DNA of 64,000 nt from Haloechinothrix halophila YIM 93223 (GCF_000504245.1 NZ_KI632509.1:2647751-2711750), one strand, 5' to 3'; positions 7,931 to 16,291 are shown, numbered from the stretch's first letter. Numbers and translations are program-made. Notes: generated by a model from the letters alone, not told the origin.

Positions 7931-8566
7931 TCACGAGCCCCCGCCGCTGCCGTGCGCGGACGCGGCTGGGATGAAGCTCGCCTTCGGGGCATCCTGATGA
8001 GCATCGATCCCGCGCAAATCGCGCTGTTCGCCTAATCCGTCCGGCACTGCGCCACCCTCGACCTCGGAACCCATGGCCGCGCAGGCAGCCGGCTCCGGTG
8101 AAGCCGCATCCCCGGCCCACTCGGTTGCTCGGTCCGGCCGCCGCTTGGGCGACGAGCCGCCCGGCTCGGCCGATGCCTCACGGCCAGCGGCGATCAACCG
8201 CCGCGCCTCCTTCTGCGACACCTCCAGCAACTCGGCCACCTGCTCCATCGTGCGTCCCGCCTCGTGCATCGTCAGCGCCGCACATGTCTGTTCGGTATGC
8301 GCACCGGCGACGTTTTCCTGTGCCTTCTCACGTAGCCGCTCGATTCGCTTCTCCAGTTCGGCGACCTTCTCCTCGCATGCCTCCTCGGCGGCGGCGATCT
8401 TCTGCCCCGCGTCCATGAACGACCGCAAGGCCTGCTTGATGCGCTCCTCCCGGTCGCGCTCCTCGGCGAGTTGGTTGGCCAGGCGCTGACGCGCCGCCTC
8501 CAGCTTGCGGCTGGCCAGGGTGGACCGTCGCGCTCGCTTCTTCGGGGATGTCTTCGTCTCGGTCAT
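7931..8566 (-). CDS. Coiled-coil protein with C-terminal HTH
   Basis: 211 aa from ATG 8566, with GGAGGAG about ten bases upstream. Residues 1-20 are basic. Residues 20-90 form a long charged heptad region rich in Glu, Arg and Ala (a coiled coil). Residues about 105-130 look like a helix-turn-helix (RTMEQVAELLEVSQKEARRL). The last 60 residues are low complexity and may be read-through into decayed sequence. A DNA-binding or partition-type accessory role is plausible but not shown. The single operator site at 8629-8643 lies 63 bases upstream, tying it to the element's operator regulon. Confidence 0.6.
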   Translation of the reverse strand: MTETKTSPKKRARRSTLASRKLEAARQRLANQLAEERDREERIKQALRSFMDAGQKIAAAEEACEEKVAELEKRIERLREKAQENVAGAHTEQTCAALTMHEAGRTMEQVAELLEVSQKEARRLIAAGREASAEPGGSSPKRRPDRATEWAGDAASPEPAACAAMGSEVEGGAVPDGLGEQRDLRGIDAHQDAPKASFIPAASAHGSGGGS

Positions 8567-8628
8567 CGCGCACTCTCCTCCCGACTGATTTGTGTTCGTC
8601 AGCCCACTGGCACAAAGTACCGAAAATG

Positions 8629-8643
8629 GCAACTTATGTGGAC
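8629..8643 (+). promoter_or_regulatory. Single operator-like site GCAACTTATGTGGAC
   Basis: Matches the TCAACTNATGTGGAC consensus at 13-14 of 15 positions. It stands upstream of the - strand gene at 8566. No inverted partner is seen at the 39-bp distance. Confidence 0.5.
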
Positions 8644-8769
8644 GTTGTGATGGTGAACAGTGGATCGCAACAGCGTTTCAGCCACAGCCGTGGTCGACCG
8701 CTGCCAGGCGTCGACGGCGGCGAACAGGCCCAAGAGACGGCGAAGGCGTGCCCAGCCGGAGCGGGACAC

Positions 8770-8922
8770 GCCCGCCGACAGCTCAGTGCCGCCTACCTGC
8801 CGCCGTATCAGGTCTCGGTGCCGGCCGGGATCGAGCACATCCAGAACCTGGCCCACTGGCGGGACGAGGAGATCGTCATCCAGTCGGAGAGCCCTGCGGT
8901 GATAGTCGCCTATGATCGGGAG
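8770..8922 (+). pseudogene. Relic of the MetE-like gene
   Basis: Encodes ARRQLSAAYLPPYQVSVPAG joined directly to IEHIQNLAHWRDEEIVIQSE; the MetE-like protein at 2958-4163 has about 70 residues between these blocks. An internal deletion and loss of both ends make it non-functional. The region after it (8930-9160) repeats the sequence at 4340-4550, including the operator pair. Confidence 0.8.
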
Positions 8923-9086
8923 TCTCGACGTAGCGGGCGAGTTCGCTGTCGACGTCCGGCGTGCACATGCCCTGGCCTCCCCTGCTGACGAGCGGAAGCC
9001 GGTCGGCAGGTCAACACCGACGAGATCCCAGGCTCTGCGTTTCGGAGTTCGCTGCTCGGTGGTACCGTGGCGGCTCGCGCTCAATC

Positions 9087-9154
9087 GTCCATATGAGTTG
9101 CTTTCTGTAGTAGACGATAGCTAAGCCGTCTGATCTATGTCAACTCATGTGGAC
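9087..9154. promoter_or_regulatory. Inverted operator pair, copy B
   Basis: GTCCATATGAGTTG at 9087-9100 and TCAACTCATGTGGAC at 9140-9154, separated by 39 bp, as at 4475-4542. The spacer sequence differs from copy A although the sites are identical, which indicates selection on the sites and their spacing. Probably controls the intact gene at 9403. Confidence 0.7.
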
Positions 9155-9188
9155 TTAATGAGTTGTGGTGGTGCCACTGACCCTCGTC

Positions 9189-9304
9189 TCGGTGGGGCTG
9201 CGCACTCTGCGTCGGCGGCGGCCGGGCCTCAAGCCCGCGGGAAAGGCGCCCGCGGGCTTGACCCCCTTTCCCGCCACCGACGCCAGGCGAGTGCGCCCCA
9301 CCGA
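9189..9304. repeat. Long inverted repeat (LIR), copy 3
   Basis: Arms TCGGTGGGGC and GCCCCACCGA, with inner GCACTC/GAGTGC and a central CAAGCCCGCGGG/CCCGCGGGCTTG stem. It lies between operator pair B and the gene at 9403, in the position LIR 1 holds before the pseudogene at 4778. The stretch 8930-9402 has no gene beyond these sites. Confidence 0.8.
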
Positions 9305-9402
9305 ACCGGGGCAGCGGTCAAGACCCGCTCGATTCAGGTCCCACGCCTGAACCCGTCGATGCGTGTCCGGCCGCTCCGCACGAGCACGAGGAGAAACCAG
9401 AC

Positions 9403-9906
9403 ATGAGAGCTCTGACATTCGAGAGCTACGCCGAAGGCGCAGACGTCGACAAGGCGTTCCAAGCCGCCGTCGACCAGGCCCTGTACGACCACGGCCACTC
9501 CGGCTACACCGGCACCATCGCCGAAAAGGACAGCTACGTGATCATCGAGGCCGCACCGATGACACCCGAGGCCGCCGAGGAACTGGCGGACAAGCTGATC
9601 CGAGACAACGACGAACGGATCTGCGACAAGCGAGGTCCGGCCGGAGCGATCGCGGTCAAGGGCGGCACCCGCACCCTCGAGCACCTGCCAATCCCCCAAC
9701 GCGACGGTGGCTACCCCGACCTGCGCACCGCCGCCAAGGCAGCCGCCACCAACCTGGCCGAGGGCGAGAGCCTTGAGGACGTGCCGTCCGCGCAGTATGC
9801 GATGCGCCCTGGCGGGGGCATCAGCGGCAACGGCGTCGTCACCGTGACCACGACCGGCTCGCCCGACCAGACCGGCTGGTTGTTCTTCGGCAGCGCCAGC
9901 TACTAG
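9403..9906 (+). CDS. Cargo protein of unknown function (has two decayed paralogues)
   Basis: 167 aa, ATG 9403 with GAGGAGA upstream. The N-terminus ALTFESYAEGADVDKAFQAA looks like an alpha/beta domain. Strands alternate with short helices, and the C-terminus is GSPDQTGWLFFGSASY. No Cys cluster, signal peptide or membrane segment. Soluble, function unknown. It heads the intact cargo block and is the first gene downstream of operator pair B and LIR 3, so it is probably controlled by the same regulator as the transfer genes. Related relics lie at 4778-5100 and 7489-7563. The bases before its start, GAGAAACCAGAC, recall the GAAACC part of the leader box found downstream. Confidence 0.75.
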   Translation: MRALTFESYAEGADVDKAFQAAVDQALYDHGHSGYTGTIAEKDSYVIIEAAPMTPEAAEELADKLIRDNDERICDKRGPAGAIAVKGGTRTLEHLPIPQRDGGYPDLRTAAKAAATNLAEGESLEDVPSAQYAMRPGGGISGNGVVTVTTTGSPDQTGWLFFGSASY

Positions 9907-9918
9907 CGCCTGCCCTGC

Positions 9919-9936
9919 CGCCCCACCGAACCGGGG
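9919..9936. repeat. Right-end remnant of an LIR
   Basis: GCCCCACCGAACCGGGGG matches the right arm of LIR 3 and has no left partner nearby. It sits just after the stop at 9906. Confidence 0.5.
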
Positions 9937-10012
9937 GCGCAGCGCCACCGCAACGACGCCGGGTCACCGAACCTGGCATCTCTCAATCCCTTATTTCACA
10001 AGGAGTTTGCGC

Positions 10013-10383
10013 ATGTCCACAGCAACCATGTCCATGCCCGCGGTCGTCGGCTTCATCCAGGAGAGCGCGGACGCGAACGATCTTGACACCGTCATCGAGG
10101 CGGTCAAGGCGCGCCGCAAGCTGCTCCAGGACCAGGCCGCGGCCGAGGTGAGGGAGGGCTTGGACGTCACCCTCTACAACCTGTCCCGAAGTACCTCAAT
10201 GGTCTGCGCGGCACGGTCAAGAGCATCGAACGGCTCAGCCGCAAGCGCACCGCCGTGGTGACCCTGGACCAGGAATCCACCAGGATGCTGGCGTTCTCGT
10301 CGGCGAAGTACGGCTTCCTGGCCAACGGCGACAGCTACGACCTCACCGGGGTCCCGCTGGCCTGCTGCAAGCCCACTGCCTGA
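10013..10383 (+). pseudogene. Small cargo protein gene with a -1 frameshift
   Basis: ATG 10013 has AAGGAG upstream. The first 60 codons read MSTATMSMPAVVGFIQESAD and so on. After CTGTCC near 10190 the frame must change by one base (a C appears to be missing) to continue as KYLNGLRGTVKSIERLSRKR and end in LTGVPLACCKPTA at 10383. The restored product would be about 123 aa, helical first and beta-rich later. Family not recognised. It could be slippage decay or a sequencing error in a C run. It may still yield an 84-aa out-of-frame product. Confidence 0.65.
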
Positions 10384-10389
10384 TCAACC

Positions 10390-10437
10390 GGCCCCGCCGA
10401 CCCGCACCGCCCGCTTGCGGATTGGTTCGGCGGGGCC
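10390..10437. terminator. Hairpin, 11-bp stem
   Basis: GGCCCCGCCGA pairs with TCGGCGGGGCC across 26 bases, directly after the stop at 10383. There is no U-run, as is common in actinobacterial terminators. It spans most of the gap to the gene at 10462. Confidence 0.55.
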
Positions 10438-10461
10438 ACTTCCCGCTTCCCAGGAGTACCG

Positions 10462-11109
10462 ATGACAGCTCTGCCCGGCGTGGGCGCCGTCCTGCGCTAC
10501 ACCGATGCCGCCGCCTTTGCCGACGCCCCGCGCGGCGACTGGTGGCCAGACGACGTCGAGGACTTCCACGACGTGATCACCGACGTCCTGCACACCGTCG
10601 GCGACGTCATCGTGGGGGCCCGCGCGTACGCTCACGGACGCCCCGAAATCGAGCTCCGCGCCGCCGTAGTGCGAATCCGCGCCGCACCCTGGGCCGCCGA
10701 CCCAGGCGACACCGCCGACGCGCTGCTCATCCTCGGCGATGGTGAACTGACCGTCCTGTCCTACCCGAACCGTGCCGGAGCCGAAGCCGGGTTCGCCGAC
10801 CACGTCGCCGAACGCGAAGCCGCCGGTGCTCCCTACGACTACGTCACCGTCCCCGGCCACCGGCGAACCGCCTACTTGCCCGACTGGCCACCCGCCGCGC
10901 CGCGTACCGGACTGGCGTGGGAAGCCAGCAGCCGCAGCGGCTCGGTCGGCACCACCGAGGAAGGCACCGTCACGATCACACTCGACGGCGACGCCCTGCT
11001 CGGCATCGACCTCACCACCGGCCGAGTGCTCACCTGGCCGGACGGCGAGCGAGCCGAGACGGTAGCGCGGTTCCCGCCGATTCCTGGGCACCACCACGCC
11101 ACGGGCTAA
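10462..11109 (+). CDS. Cargo protein of unknown function (215 aa)
   Basis: ATG 10462 with CAGGAG upstream. An N-terminal helical stretch (DFHDVITDVLHTVGDVIVGA) is followed by beta-rich segments (DALLILGDGELTVLSYPN; GTVTITLDGDALLGIDLTTG). No membrane segment and no Cys pair. Family not recognised; the repeated strand-turn pattern in the last third suggests an all-beta domain. A degraded copy is at 6380-6623, so this gene belonged to the duplicated unit. It is followed by a terminator-like hairpin at 11136-11183 and is probably its own transcription unit. Confidence 0.72.
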   Translation: MTALPGVGAVLRYTDAAAFADAPRGDWWPDDVEDFHDVITDVLHTVGDVIVGARAYAHGRPEIELRAAVVRIRAAPWAADPGDTADALLILGDGELTVLSYPNRAGAEAGFADHVAEREAAGAPYDYVTVPGHRRTAYLPDWPPAAPRTGLAWEASSRSGSVGTTEEGTVTITLDGDALLGIDLTTGRVLTWPDGERAETVARFPPIPGHHHATG

Positions 11110-11135
11110 GCGCCCGTCCTGCCCTGTCCACCTCC

Positions 11136-11183
11136 AGGCCCGGCTCGCGCGGTCACCACGACCGCCGCAGGCCGGGCCTTTCT
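11136..11183 (+). terminator. Terminator-like hairpin with T-rich tail
   Basis: AGGCCCGGC pairs with GCCGGGCCT and is followed by TTCT. It lies just after the stop at 11109. Confidence 0.65.
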
Positions 11184-11223
11184 GCTGTTCACAGCCCTTC
11201 ACCAGGCCGTGTTCCGGGCGCAC

Positions 11224-11270
11224 GCGGACCGACCAAACCGCCTGCGCCGCAACCAAGGAAACCGAGTGAA
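11224..11270 (+). promoter_or_regulatory. ACCGACCAA hairpin leader, copy 1 of 13
   Basis: Stem GCGG/CCGC closing the loop ACCGACCAAA (11224-11241), then the box GAAACCGAGTGAA at 11258-11270. The start codon of the DUF3560 gene is 15 bases after the TGA of the box. Confidence 0.8.
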
Positions 11271-11284
11271 AGAGGCGCATTGCC

Positions 11285-12357
11285 ATGTCCCTGGGAAATC
11301 TGACGATCCACCACGACTACGAGTCCGGCACCACCGTCGAGGGCACGACGAAGAACAGTCCCGCGCACCACGCACTCAAAGCGCACCCGTCCTGGACGTG
11401 GTCGCGCTACGCCGGGGCGTGGCTGTTGCGGTCCTCCCGGTACCGCCAGTCCAAGCCGTACGCCATCGCCGATATCGAGCGGGTGCTCACCACGGCGGGC
11501 TACACCGTCGAGCGCGAGATCGATGACACGATGCCCAGCGTCGAGCAGCGGGAAGATGATCTCGCCGATCGGATGGACGACCGGGTCGACCGGCTCACCG
11601 AGCGCGCTGGGAAGCAGCAGGCCAAGGCCGAGGCCACACGGGCGAAAGCTGACTACGTTTTCCACAACATTCCGATGGGGCCAGCCGCTGCTGGTCGGTC
11701 ACCACAGCTACAAGGCCGACCGCAACCGGCGCGAGCGCGCGTGGAACAGCCTCGGCAAATCCGTCAAGCAAGGTGAGTACGCCGACGAGCTGGCGCGCCG
11801 CGCGGAGACCGCGTCGCACCACATGGGCGCCCGCCACAACCCCGGTCACCGTGGCCAACCGGATCGCCAAGCAGGAAGCCGACCGCCGGCGCCTTCAGCG
11901 GGAGCTCGACGGCGAACCGGGCTGGGTGACCGAGACCGACGAGCAGGGCCAGCCGCGGCACCGCTGGGGAATCCGGTACCCCGGCGAGGAGCGCGTGGTC
12001 TACCTGCGGCGCGAGATCGCCACTCTCACCGAGCAGATCGACTACTGGAAGGGCGTCTACACCCAGCTCCAGGCCGAGGGCAAGGCGTCCACGCTCGGCC
12101 CGGACCAGGTCGCCAAGGGCGACTGGGTGTCCTACAACGACCTGTGGCTGCGCGTGGTCCGGGTCAACAAGAAGTCGGTCAGCGTGCCGAACCCCAACTA
12201 TCCGGCGCCGCGGCCGGACGAGAAGGAAGCGACCTGGACCATCGCCTGGCACAAGCTGTCCGGGCACCGCACCACCGAACAGATGCCGCCGGCGTTCGTC
12301 GACGCCTACGACGCGCCGGGCGCCGACCGGATCACCTTGCGCCTGCGGAAGCGGTAA
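11285..12357 (+). pseudogene. DUF3560-type protein gene with two frameshifts
   Basis: The three reading segments together give a DUF3560-like protein: an N-terminal domain (LTIHHDYESGTTVEGTTKNS, HPSWTWSRYAGAWLLRSSRY), a coiled linker with GKQQAKAEATRAKADYV, the characteristic GQPLLVGHHSYKADRNRRER, then a region including GIRYPGEERVVYLRREIATL. One extra C near 11682 and another near 11838 shift the frame twice. The restored length is about 356 aa. DUF3560 proteins are common on actinobacterial plasmids and conjugative elements; the role is unknown. It starts at ATG 11285 behind leader copy 1, and its TAA overlaps the next ATG. Confidence 0.72.
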
Positions 12358-12821
12358 TGAGCGCCGCGGACACCCTGCTGGAGCTACGGCATGGGCGCCG
12401 AGTCAACCGGCGGGGTCGTGCGCACCCTGCTCGACCCCGGCTTCCGTCCGCCCGAACTGCGCGACGACCTGTCGAACCTGATCGTGCTGACCGCCCAGAC
12501 CGGTGGTCCAGCACCGCCGCCCTGGTCGAGCAGCACGTACTCCCGCTGCTGCGCCGGTACCAGGTCCGGGATGGTCGAGGTCGCCCACGCCGGCCCGGCG
12601 CAGCGGGACGGCATTGTGGTCTTGCAGGACACCCGCGCACCACAGCGGATGCAGGCCGACCCGGACGAGCACTGCTTCTACGCGCTGTCCCATCCCGGAC
12701 GCCATCGAAGCGATCGTGGCGGGTTGGTACTACGGACCTCGCTCTGGCGGGGCGGGACGTTCCGGGAAGTTCGAGCCGCCCAGCCAGGGCACTACCAACC
12801 CATCTGCATCGAAAGGGCTGA
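12357..12821 (+). pseudogene. Hypothetical cargo gene broken by several frameshifts
   Basis: It starts at ATG 12357, inside the TAATGA shared with the DUF3560 gene. Coding-like segments sit in three frames: MSAADTLLELR, then ESTGGVVRTLLDPGFRPPEL, then STAALVEQHVLPLLRRYQVR, then QRDGIVVLQDTRAPQRMQAD, then DAIEAIVAGWYYGPRSGGAG. At least three shifts are needed. The endpoint is uncertain; one frame stops at 12821 overlapping ATG 12821. Family not recognised. Confidence 0.55.
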
Positions 12822-12830
12822 TGAGCAAGT

Positions 12831-13229
12831 ATGTCATCAAGTGCAGCATCCACGCCTGCGGTGGACCCGAAGCTCCTCGCGGCGATCCGTGCCGTGGTGG
12901 ACTACAACTGGGCGGACGAGCAGGCTGACTACCAGCAGCAGGATGGCAAGGGCAGGCAGCGGCACATCTACCGCTCCTTGCGCACGATCTCGGACTGGCT
13001 GAACGACGTCGTTGGGCAGGCCGAACAGGCAGTGGCGTTGCCCAAGCGCTACCGCGGCGTGATCGAGTGGGATATCGAAGGCGCCGTCGATCCTGCGGAC
13101 GCGGCCGCCACGATGTGGCGCTACGTTTGTGAATCCGATGGCCCCGTCGTAGAACTCACCGACCACGACACCGGCGCGGTGCACGAAGTGGATCTCTACG
13201 AGATCAGACACGGCTACCCGTTCGGCTGA
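12831..13229 (+). CDS. Hypothetical protein, start uncertain
   Basis: 132 aa if it begins at ATG 12831. ATG 12821, which overlaps the upstream stop and has GAAAGGG at good spacing, reads MSKYVIKCSIHACG in another frame, so a frameshift near 12860 in the 5' end is possible. The body contains VDPKLLAAIRAVVDYNWADE, then IYRSLRTISDWLNDVVGQAE, then a short beta region ending HEVDLYEIRHGYPFG. Soluble, no recognised motif. It is followed by a perfect 12-bp hairpin. Confidence 0.6.
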   Translation: MSSSAASTPAVDPKLLAAIRAVVDYNWADEQADYQQQDGKGRQRHIYRSLRTISDWLNDVVGQAEQAVALPKRYRGVIEWDIEGAVDPADAAATMWRYVCESDGPVVELTDHDTGAVHEVDLYEIRHGYPFG

Positions 13230-13247
13230 CCACCGTTTCTCCTGTAG

Positions 13248-13278
13248 ATGGGCGCCTCCGCACGCTGGAGGCGCCCAT
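13248..13278. terminator. Hairpin, perfect 12-bp stem
   Basis: ATGGGCGCCTCC and GGAGGCGCCCAT around a 7-base loop, 19 bases after the stop at 13229. No U-run. Confidence 0.6.
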
Positions 13279-13579
13279 TGGTCATCGCGGGCGGCAGCCG
13301 TTCCCCCACCCTGGTGGCGCCCGGCGATTCGTACCGCGACGAGCGCGCCCATCCCGGTGATGCTGAACAACGGAGCCCAGTCCCCGCTCGCGCAGCCCCG
13401 CCCCACGGGTGCCGAGCTGCTGTTCACCGAGGCCCGCCGCGCAGGCTGGGACGGTGACCGGCTCACCGAGACGACCGCCCTGCGCCCCGCGCAACGACTG
13501 CTAGCCGGCCTCGATGATCGACTCGCCGAGCGGATCACCGAGCCGGCACGACAAATGGGGTGTGCGCGGTCGGGCCAAT

Positions 13580-13690
13580 CCGGTGGCGGGGCGGCGCACT
13601 CTGCCTCGCCACTGCGCCGCTGTCCAGCCGGAAAAGCGCCGGCTGGACAGCACCACGTCGGCGAGGCCGGCGAGTGCACCCGCCACCCGG
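13580..13690. repeat. Long inverted repeat (LIR), copy 4
   Basis: Outer arms CCGGTGGCGGG and CCCGCCACCCGG, inner GCACTC/GAGTGC and GCCTCGCC/GGCGAGGC, and a central CTGTCCAGCCGG/CCGGCTGGACAG stem. The sequence differs strongly from LIR 5 and 6 while pairing is kept, so pairing seems to be what is conserved. It is followed 28 bases later by leader copy 2. Confidence 0.8.
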
Positions 13691-13718
13691 TGGGGGCCCG
13701 ACAACGGCCGTGCACAGC

Positions 13719-13770
13719 GACGGGACCGACCAAACCCGTCCACCGCGCGGCCGCGGGCGAAACCGAGTGA
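13719..13770 (+). promoter_or_regulatory. ACCGACCAA hairpin leader, copy 2 of 13
   Basis: Stem GACGGG/CCCGTC around ACCGACCAAA (13719-13740), box GAAACCGAGTGA at 13759-13770, then ACAGGAG. ATG 13784 follows 13 bases after the box. Confidence 0.85.
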
Positions 13771-13783
13771 ACAGGAGCCCGCC

Positions 13784-14686
13784 ATGGCGAAACTGACCAA
13801 GAAGCAAGCCCAACTGCACCGCCAGGCGTGCGAGCTGGTCGAGGCCGACCGTGACCTGGACGAGGACGAAAAGGAGTTCGTGCTCGACCACTGGCAGGAG
13901 TCCTCCACCGCCGCGAACAGCCTGGAGGGCGCCTTCTTCACCCCGCGCAGCCTGGCCCGCGACCTGTCCGTCGATCTGGTCGGCATGAACGCCACCCGCA
14001 TCCTCGACCTCGGCGCCGGCACCGGCCGCCTGGCCTTCGAGTGCCGCCGGCTGTTCGCGCATCGCTGGAACGGCGAACCCCGCCGCGAACTGGTGTGCGT
14101 GGAACGCAACCCGGCCTACCTCAAGGTCGGGCGGAAAGTGCTGCCGGAAGCCACCTGGATCGGCGCCGACATCCTCGACCTGCCGACCATGCAACTCGGC
14201 AAGTTCGACGCCGCGATCGGCAACCCGCCCTTCGGTGCCGTGGCCCGCACCGGCAACGCACCAGGCGGTTACCGCGGCCGCCGGTTCGAGTACCACGCCA
14301 TCGCGATCGCCGCGCTGTTCGCCCGCTACGGAGTGTTCCTCGTCCCGCAAACCAGCGCCCCGTTCCGCAGCAGCGGCCAACCGAACCTCACCTGGGACGC
14401 CGACGAGGAATACCAGCGGTTCCACGCCGCGACTGGGCTCGAGCTCCAGCCGGGATGCGGCTGGGACACCTCCCACTACGCCGACGACTGGCACGGCGTC
14501 AGCCCGACCGTCGAGATCGTCACCTGCGACCTCACCGAGCTGAGCACGCCGGCCACCGCGGCGCCCGGCTCCCTCGACGGTGCCGGGCAACTCGCGCTCC
14601 TGGCCCGTAACGGCCACGAATGCCCAAGACCTGTGCGGGCGGGAACCGACCAATCCCGCCCGCACAGCAGAAAAGAAACCGAGTGA
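13784..14686 (+). CDS. Class I adenine-type DNA methyltransferase
   Basis: 300 aa. S-adenosylmethionine motif I is ILDLGAGTGRLAFE at about residues 69-82. The acidic VCVERNP and GADILDL follow, and the catalytic NPPF motif (IGNPPFGAV) lies near residue 147. This is the N6-adenine methyltransferase pattern. There is no restriction endonuclease gene next to it, so it is a solitary methyltransferase, perhaps for protection of the element on transfer. ATG 13784 follows leader copy 2 and AGGAG. Its final codons run into leader copy 3: the last residues, KETE, and the stop are the GAAACCGAGTGA box itself, which suggests the original C-terminus was shorter or that the leader was inserted. Confidence 0.78.
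   Translation: MAKLTKKQAQLHRQACELVEADRDLDEDEKEFVLDHWQESSTAANSLEGAFFTPRSLARDLSVDLVGMNATRILDLGAGTGRLAFECRRLFAHRWNGEPRRELVCVERNPAYLKVGRKVLPEATWIGADILDLPTMQLGKFDAAIGNPPFGAVARTGNAPGGYRGRRFEYHAIAIAALFARYGVFLVPQTSAPFRSSGQPNLTWDADEEYQRFHAATGLELQPGCGWDTSHYADDWHGVSPTVEIVTCDLTELSTPATAAPGSLDGAGQLALLARNGHECPRPVRAGTDQSRPHSRKETE
14633..14686 (+). promoter_or_regulatory. ACCGACCAA hairpin leader, copy 3 of 13
   Basis: The longest stem of the family: GTGCGGGCGGGA pairs with TCCCGCCCGCAC (12 bp) around ACCGACCAA. Box GAAACCGAGTGA at 14675-14686. The start of the next gene (GTG 14700) is 13 bases on. Confidence 0.85.
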
Positions 14687-14699
14687 TGGGAAAGCACAC

Positions 14700-14978
14700 G
14701 TGACTACGTCCGTCGAAATGATCATCGGCTACGACGGCGACGGCCGCCCCCACGAAGTCATCGTCGTCGACGGCTGCGAAGCCGACGTCACCTACTACGA
14801 GCTCGACCCGGACGACCGGCGCCTGCGCCGCAGCGAGTCAGCCGAATGGCTGCGCCAGCAGGAACTGCGCGCCGCGGCGGCCACGCCCGCGGCCGCGGCG
14901 TGGATACGGCGCTGGGCCGCCCAGACCGCGCAGCACGGCGAGATCGAACTCGACGGCGTCGCCGACTGGGCCGACTGA
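14700..14978 (+). CDS. Hypothetical small protein
   Basis: 92 aa from GTG 14700 with GGGAAAG about eight bases upstream; ATG 14718 is a shorter alternative. An N-terminal beta hairpin (VEMIIGYDGDGRPHEVIVVD) precedes a helical Arg/Ala-rich region with a pair of Trp (AAWIRRWAAQ) and an acidic end. No metal or membrane motif. Family not recognised. Sits between leader copies 3 and 4. Confidence 0.65.
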   Translation: MTTSVEMIIGYDGDGRPHEVIVVDGCEADVTYYELDPDDRRLRRSESAEWLRQQELRAAAATPAAAAWIRRWAAQTAQHGEIELDGVADWAD

Positions 14979-15018
14979 TCCGGCCGCACCCACCACGCGG
15001 GCCAACCCCCAGATGTGC

Positions 15019-15062
15019 ACGGGACCGACCAAACCCGTTGCGCGACAAGAGAAACCGAGTGA
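15019..15062 (+). promoter_or_regulatory. ACCGACCAA hairpin leader, copy 4 of 13
   Basis: Stem ACGGG/CCCGT around ACCGACCAAA, box GAAACCGAGTGA at 15051-15062, then AAAGGA. ATG 15079 follows 16 bases later. Confidence 0.82.
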
Positions 15063-15078
15063 AAGGACGAACACCTTC

Positions 15079-16051
15079 ATGTCGCATTTCAGTATGACCG
15101 TGGCCCTCTTCGCTGAGGACGACGACGAGATGACCACTGCGGTCTCCCGACTGCTGGCCCGTTCGACGAGAACCTGGACATCGCGCAGCGCCGCGACGAG
15201 GACGGCGAGACGTACTGGATCAACCCACAGGCCAAGTGGGACTGGTACCAGATTGGCGGCCGGTTCAGCCACCGTCTGCCGGTGCTTGCCGGCGCCGACC
15301 CGGCCGACCTGCTGACCGGCGAGCGCAGTTGGGCCAACGAGAACGAGACGCTGGACCCGACCTTCACCGACGCCGGCCGTATCCGGGCGCTGGACTTCGA
15401 GCGCGCCCGCGCCGCCGCGGCCGAGCAGGCCGGCCCCGCCTGGGACGAATACGCCTCCGTCGTCTCCGGCACCCCGCAGCACCAGCGCTGGGATCGGTCG
15501 TCGAACGCGTCCGGACCGCCGAAACCGCCGCGCCCCGCTCCCGCCGCGACTTCCAGCAGGACGCGCTGGCTGGAGTCCGTGCCGACCTCGGCCTGGCCGA
15601 CCAGGCCGCCGTCGACGCACTGGTTCGTGGCACCGCGGAGTACGAGCACTTCCACGAGCGGGCCCGCAAGGAACTCGACGTCGCCGGGTAGACCTACCGG
15701 GCCAGCCTGGAGTACTCCATCGAGCAGGCCCGCGCCGACTACGGGGCACAGCTGCGCATCGCCGCGCTGCGCGACCACGTGGCCTACCGCAGGTTCTTCT
15801 TCGGCGGGCCCGAGGACATCTTCGACCACCTCGACCGCGACGAGTACGTGCAGCAATGCCGCGACCAGGCGATCCCCGGCTGGGCCACGCTCACCCACGA
15901 CGGCCGGTGGCTCTCGCCGGGCCGGATGGGCTGGTTCGGGATGAGCGACGAGGACCCGCAATCGCAGGCGGACTACCTCACCGAGGCCAACGCCTACCTC
16001 GATTCGCTGTCCGGCGACATGTGGCTGGTCACCGTCGACTGCCACATTTGA
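15079..16051 (+). pseudogene. Hypothetical cargo gene, two frameshifts and an in-frame TAG
   Basis: The restored product would be about 323 aa. Segments: MSHFSMTVALFAEDDDEMTT; after a one-base loss near 15165, ETYWINPQAKWDWYQIGGRF; after another near 15490, VVERVRTAETAAPRSRRDFQ; then a TAG at 15689-15691, after which the same frame continues as SIEQARADYGAQLRIAALRD through FFFGGPEDIFDHLDRDEYVQ to the stop at 16051. The KWDWYQIGGR block looks like a phage/plasmid hypothetical family. Clearly inactive unless the sequence is wrong at three places. Confidence 0.75.
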
Positions 16052-16085
16052 CCAGCACAAACAGCGGCTAACCAGATCTGCCGCT

Positions 16086-16213
16086 CCCCGTCTCGGTGGG
16101 GCTGCGCACTCTGCGCCGGCGACGGGCCGGGGTCAACCCGCGGGAAAAGCGCCCGCAGGTTGACCCCTTTCCCCGCCACCAGCGCTCGGCGAGTGCGCCC
16201 CACCGAGACGGGG
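16086..16213. repeat. Long inverted repeat (LIR), copy 5 (best preserved outer arms)
   Basis: The 17-nt outer arms CCCCGTCTCGGTGGGGC and GCCCCACCGAGACGGGG are perfect complements. Next come GCGCACTC/GAGTGCGC with bulges, GCCGGCG, and a GGGGTCAACC/GGTTGACCCC-type central stem with a GGGAAAAGCGCCC tip. Starts 34 bases after a stop and ends 21 bases before leader copy 5. Confidence 0.88.
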
Positions 16214-16234
16214 CGCAACACCTTCGATGCGTAC

Positions 16235-16279
16235 ACGGGTCACCGACCAACCCGTTGCGCACCACCAGAAACCGAGTGA
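16235..16279 (+). promoter_or_regulatory. ACCGACCAA hairpin leader, copy 5 of 13
   Basis: Stem ACGGG/CCCGT with loop TCACCGACCAA, box GAAACCGAGTGA at 16268-16279, then AAGGA. ATG 16292 is 12 bases on. Confidence 0.8.
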
Positions 16280-16291
16280 AAGGAACCGCGT

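Noticed and set aside
16086-16213. LIR as an ordinary rho-independent terminator
   Set aside because: Not fully excluded, but there is no U-run, the stem is four times longer than needed, and copies keep an internal GCACTC/GAGTGC plan, so it is reported as a repeat family instead.
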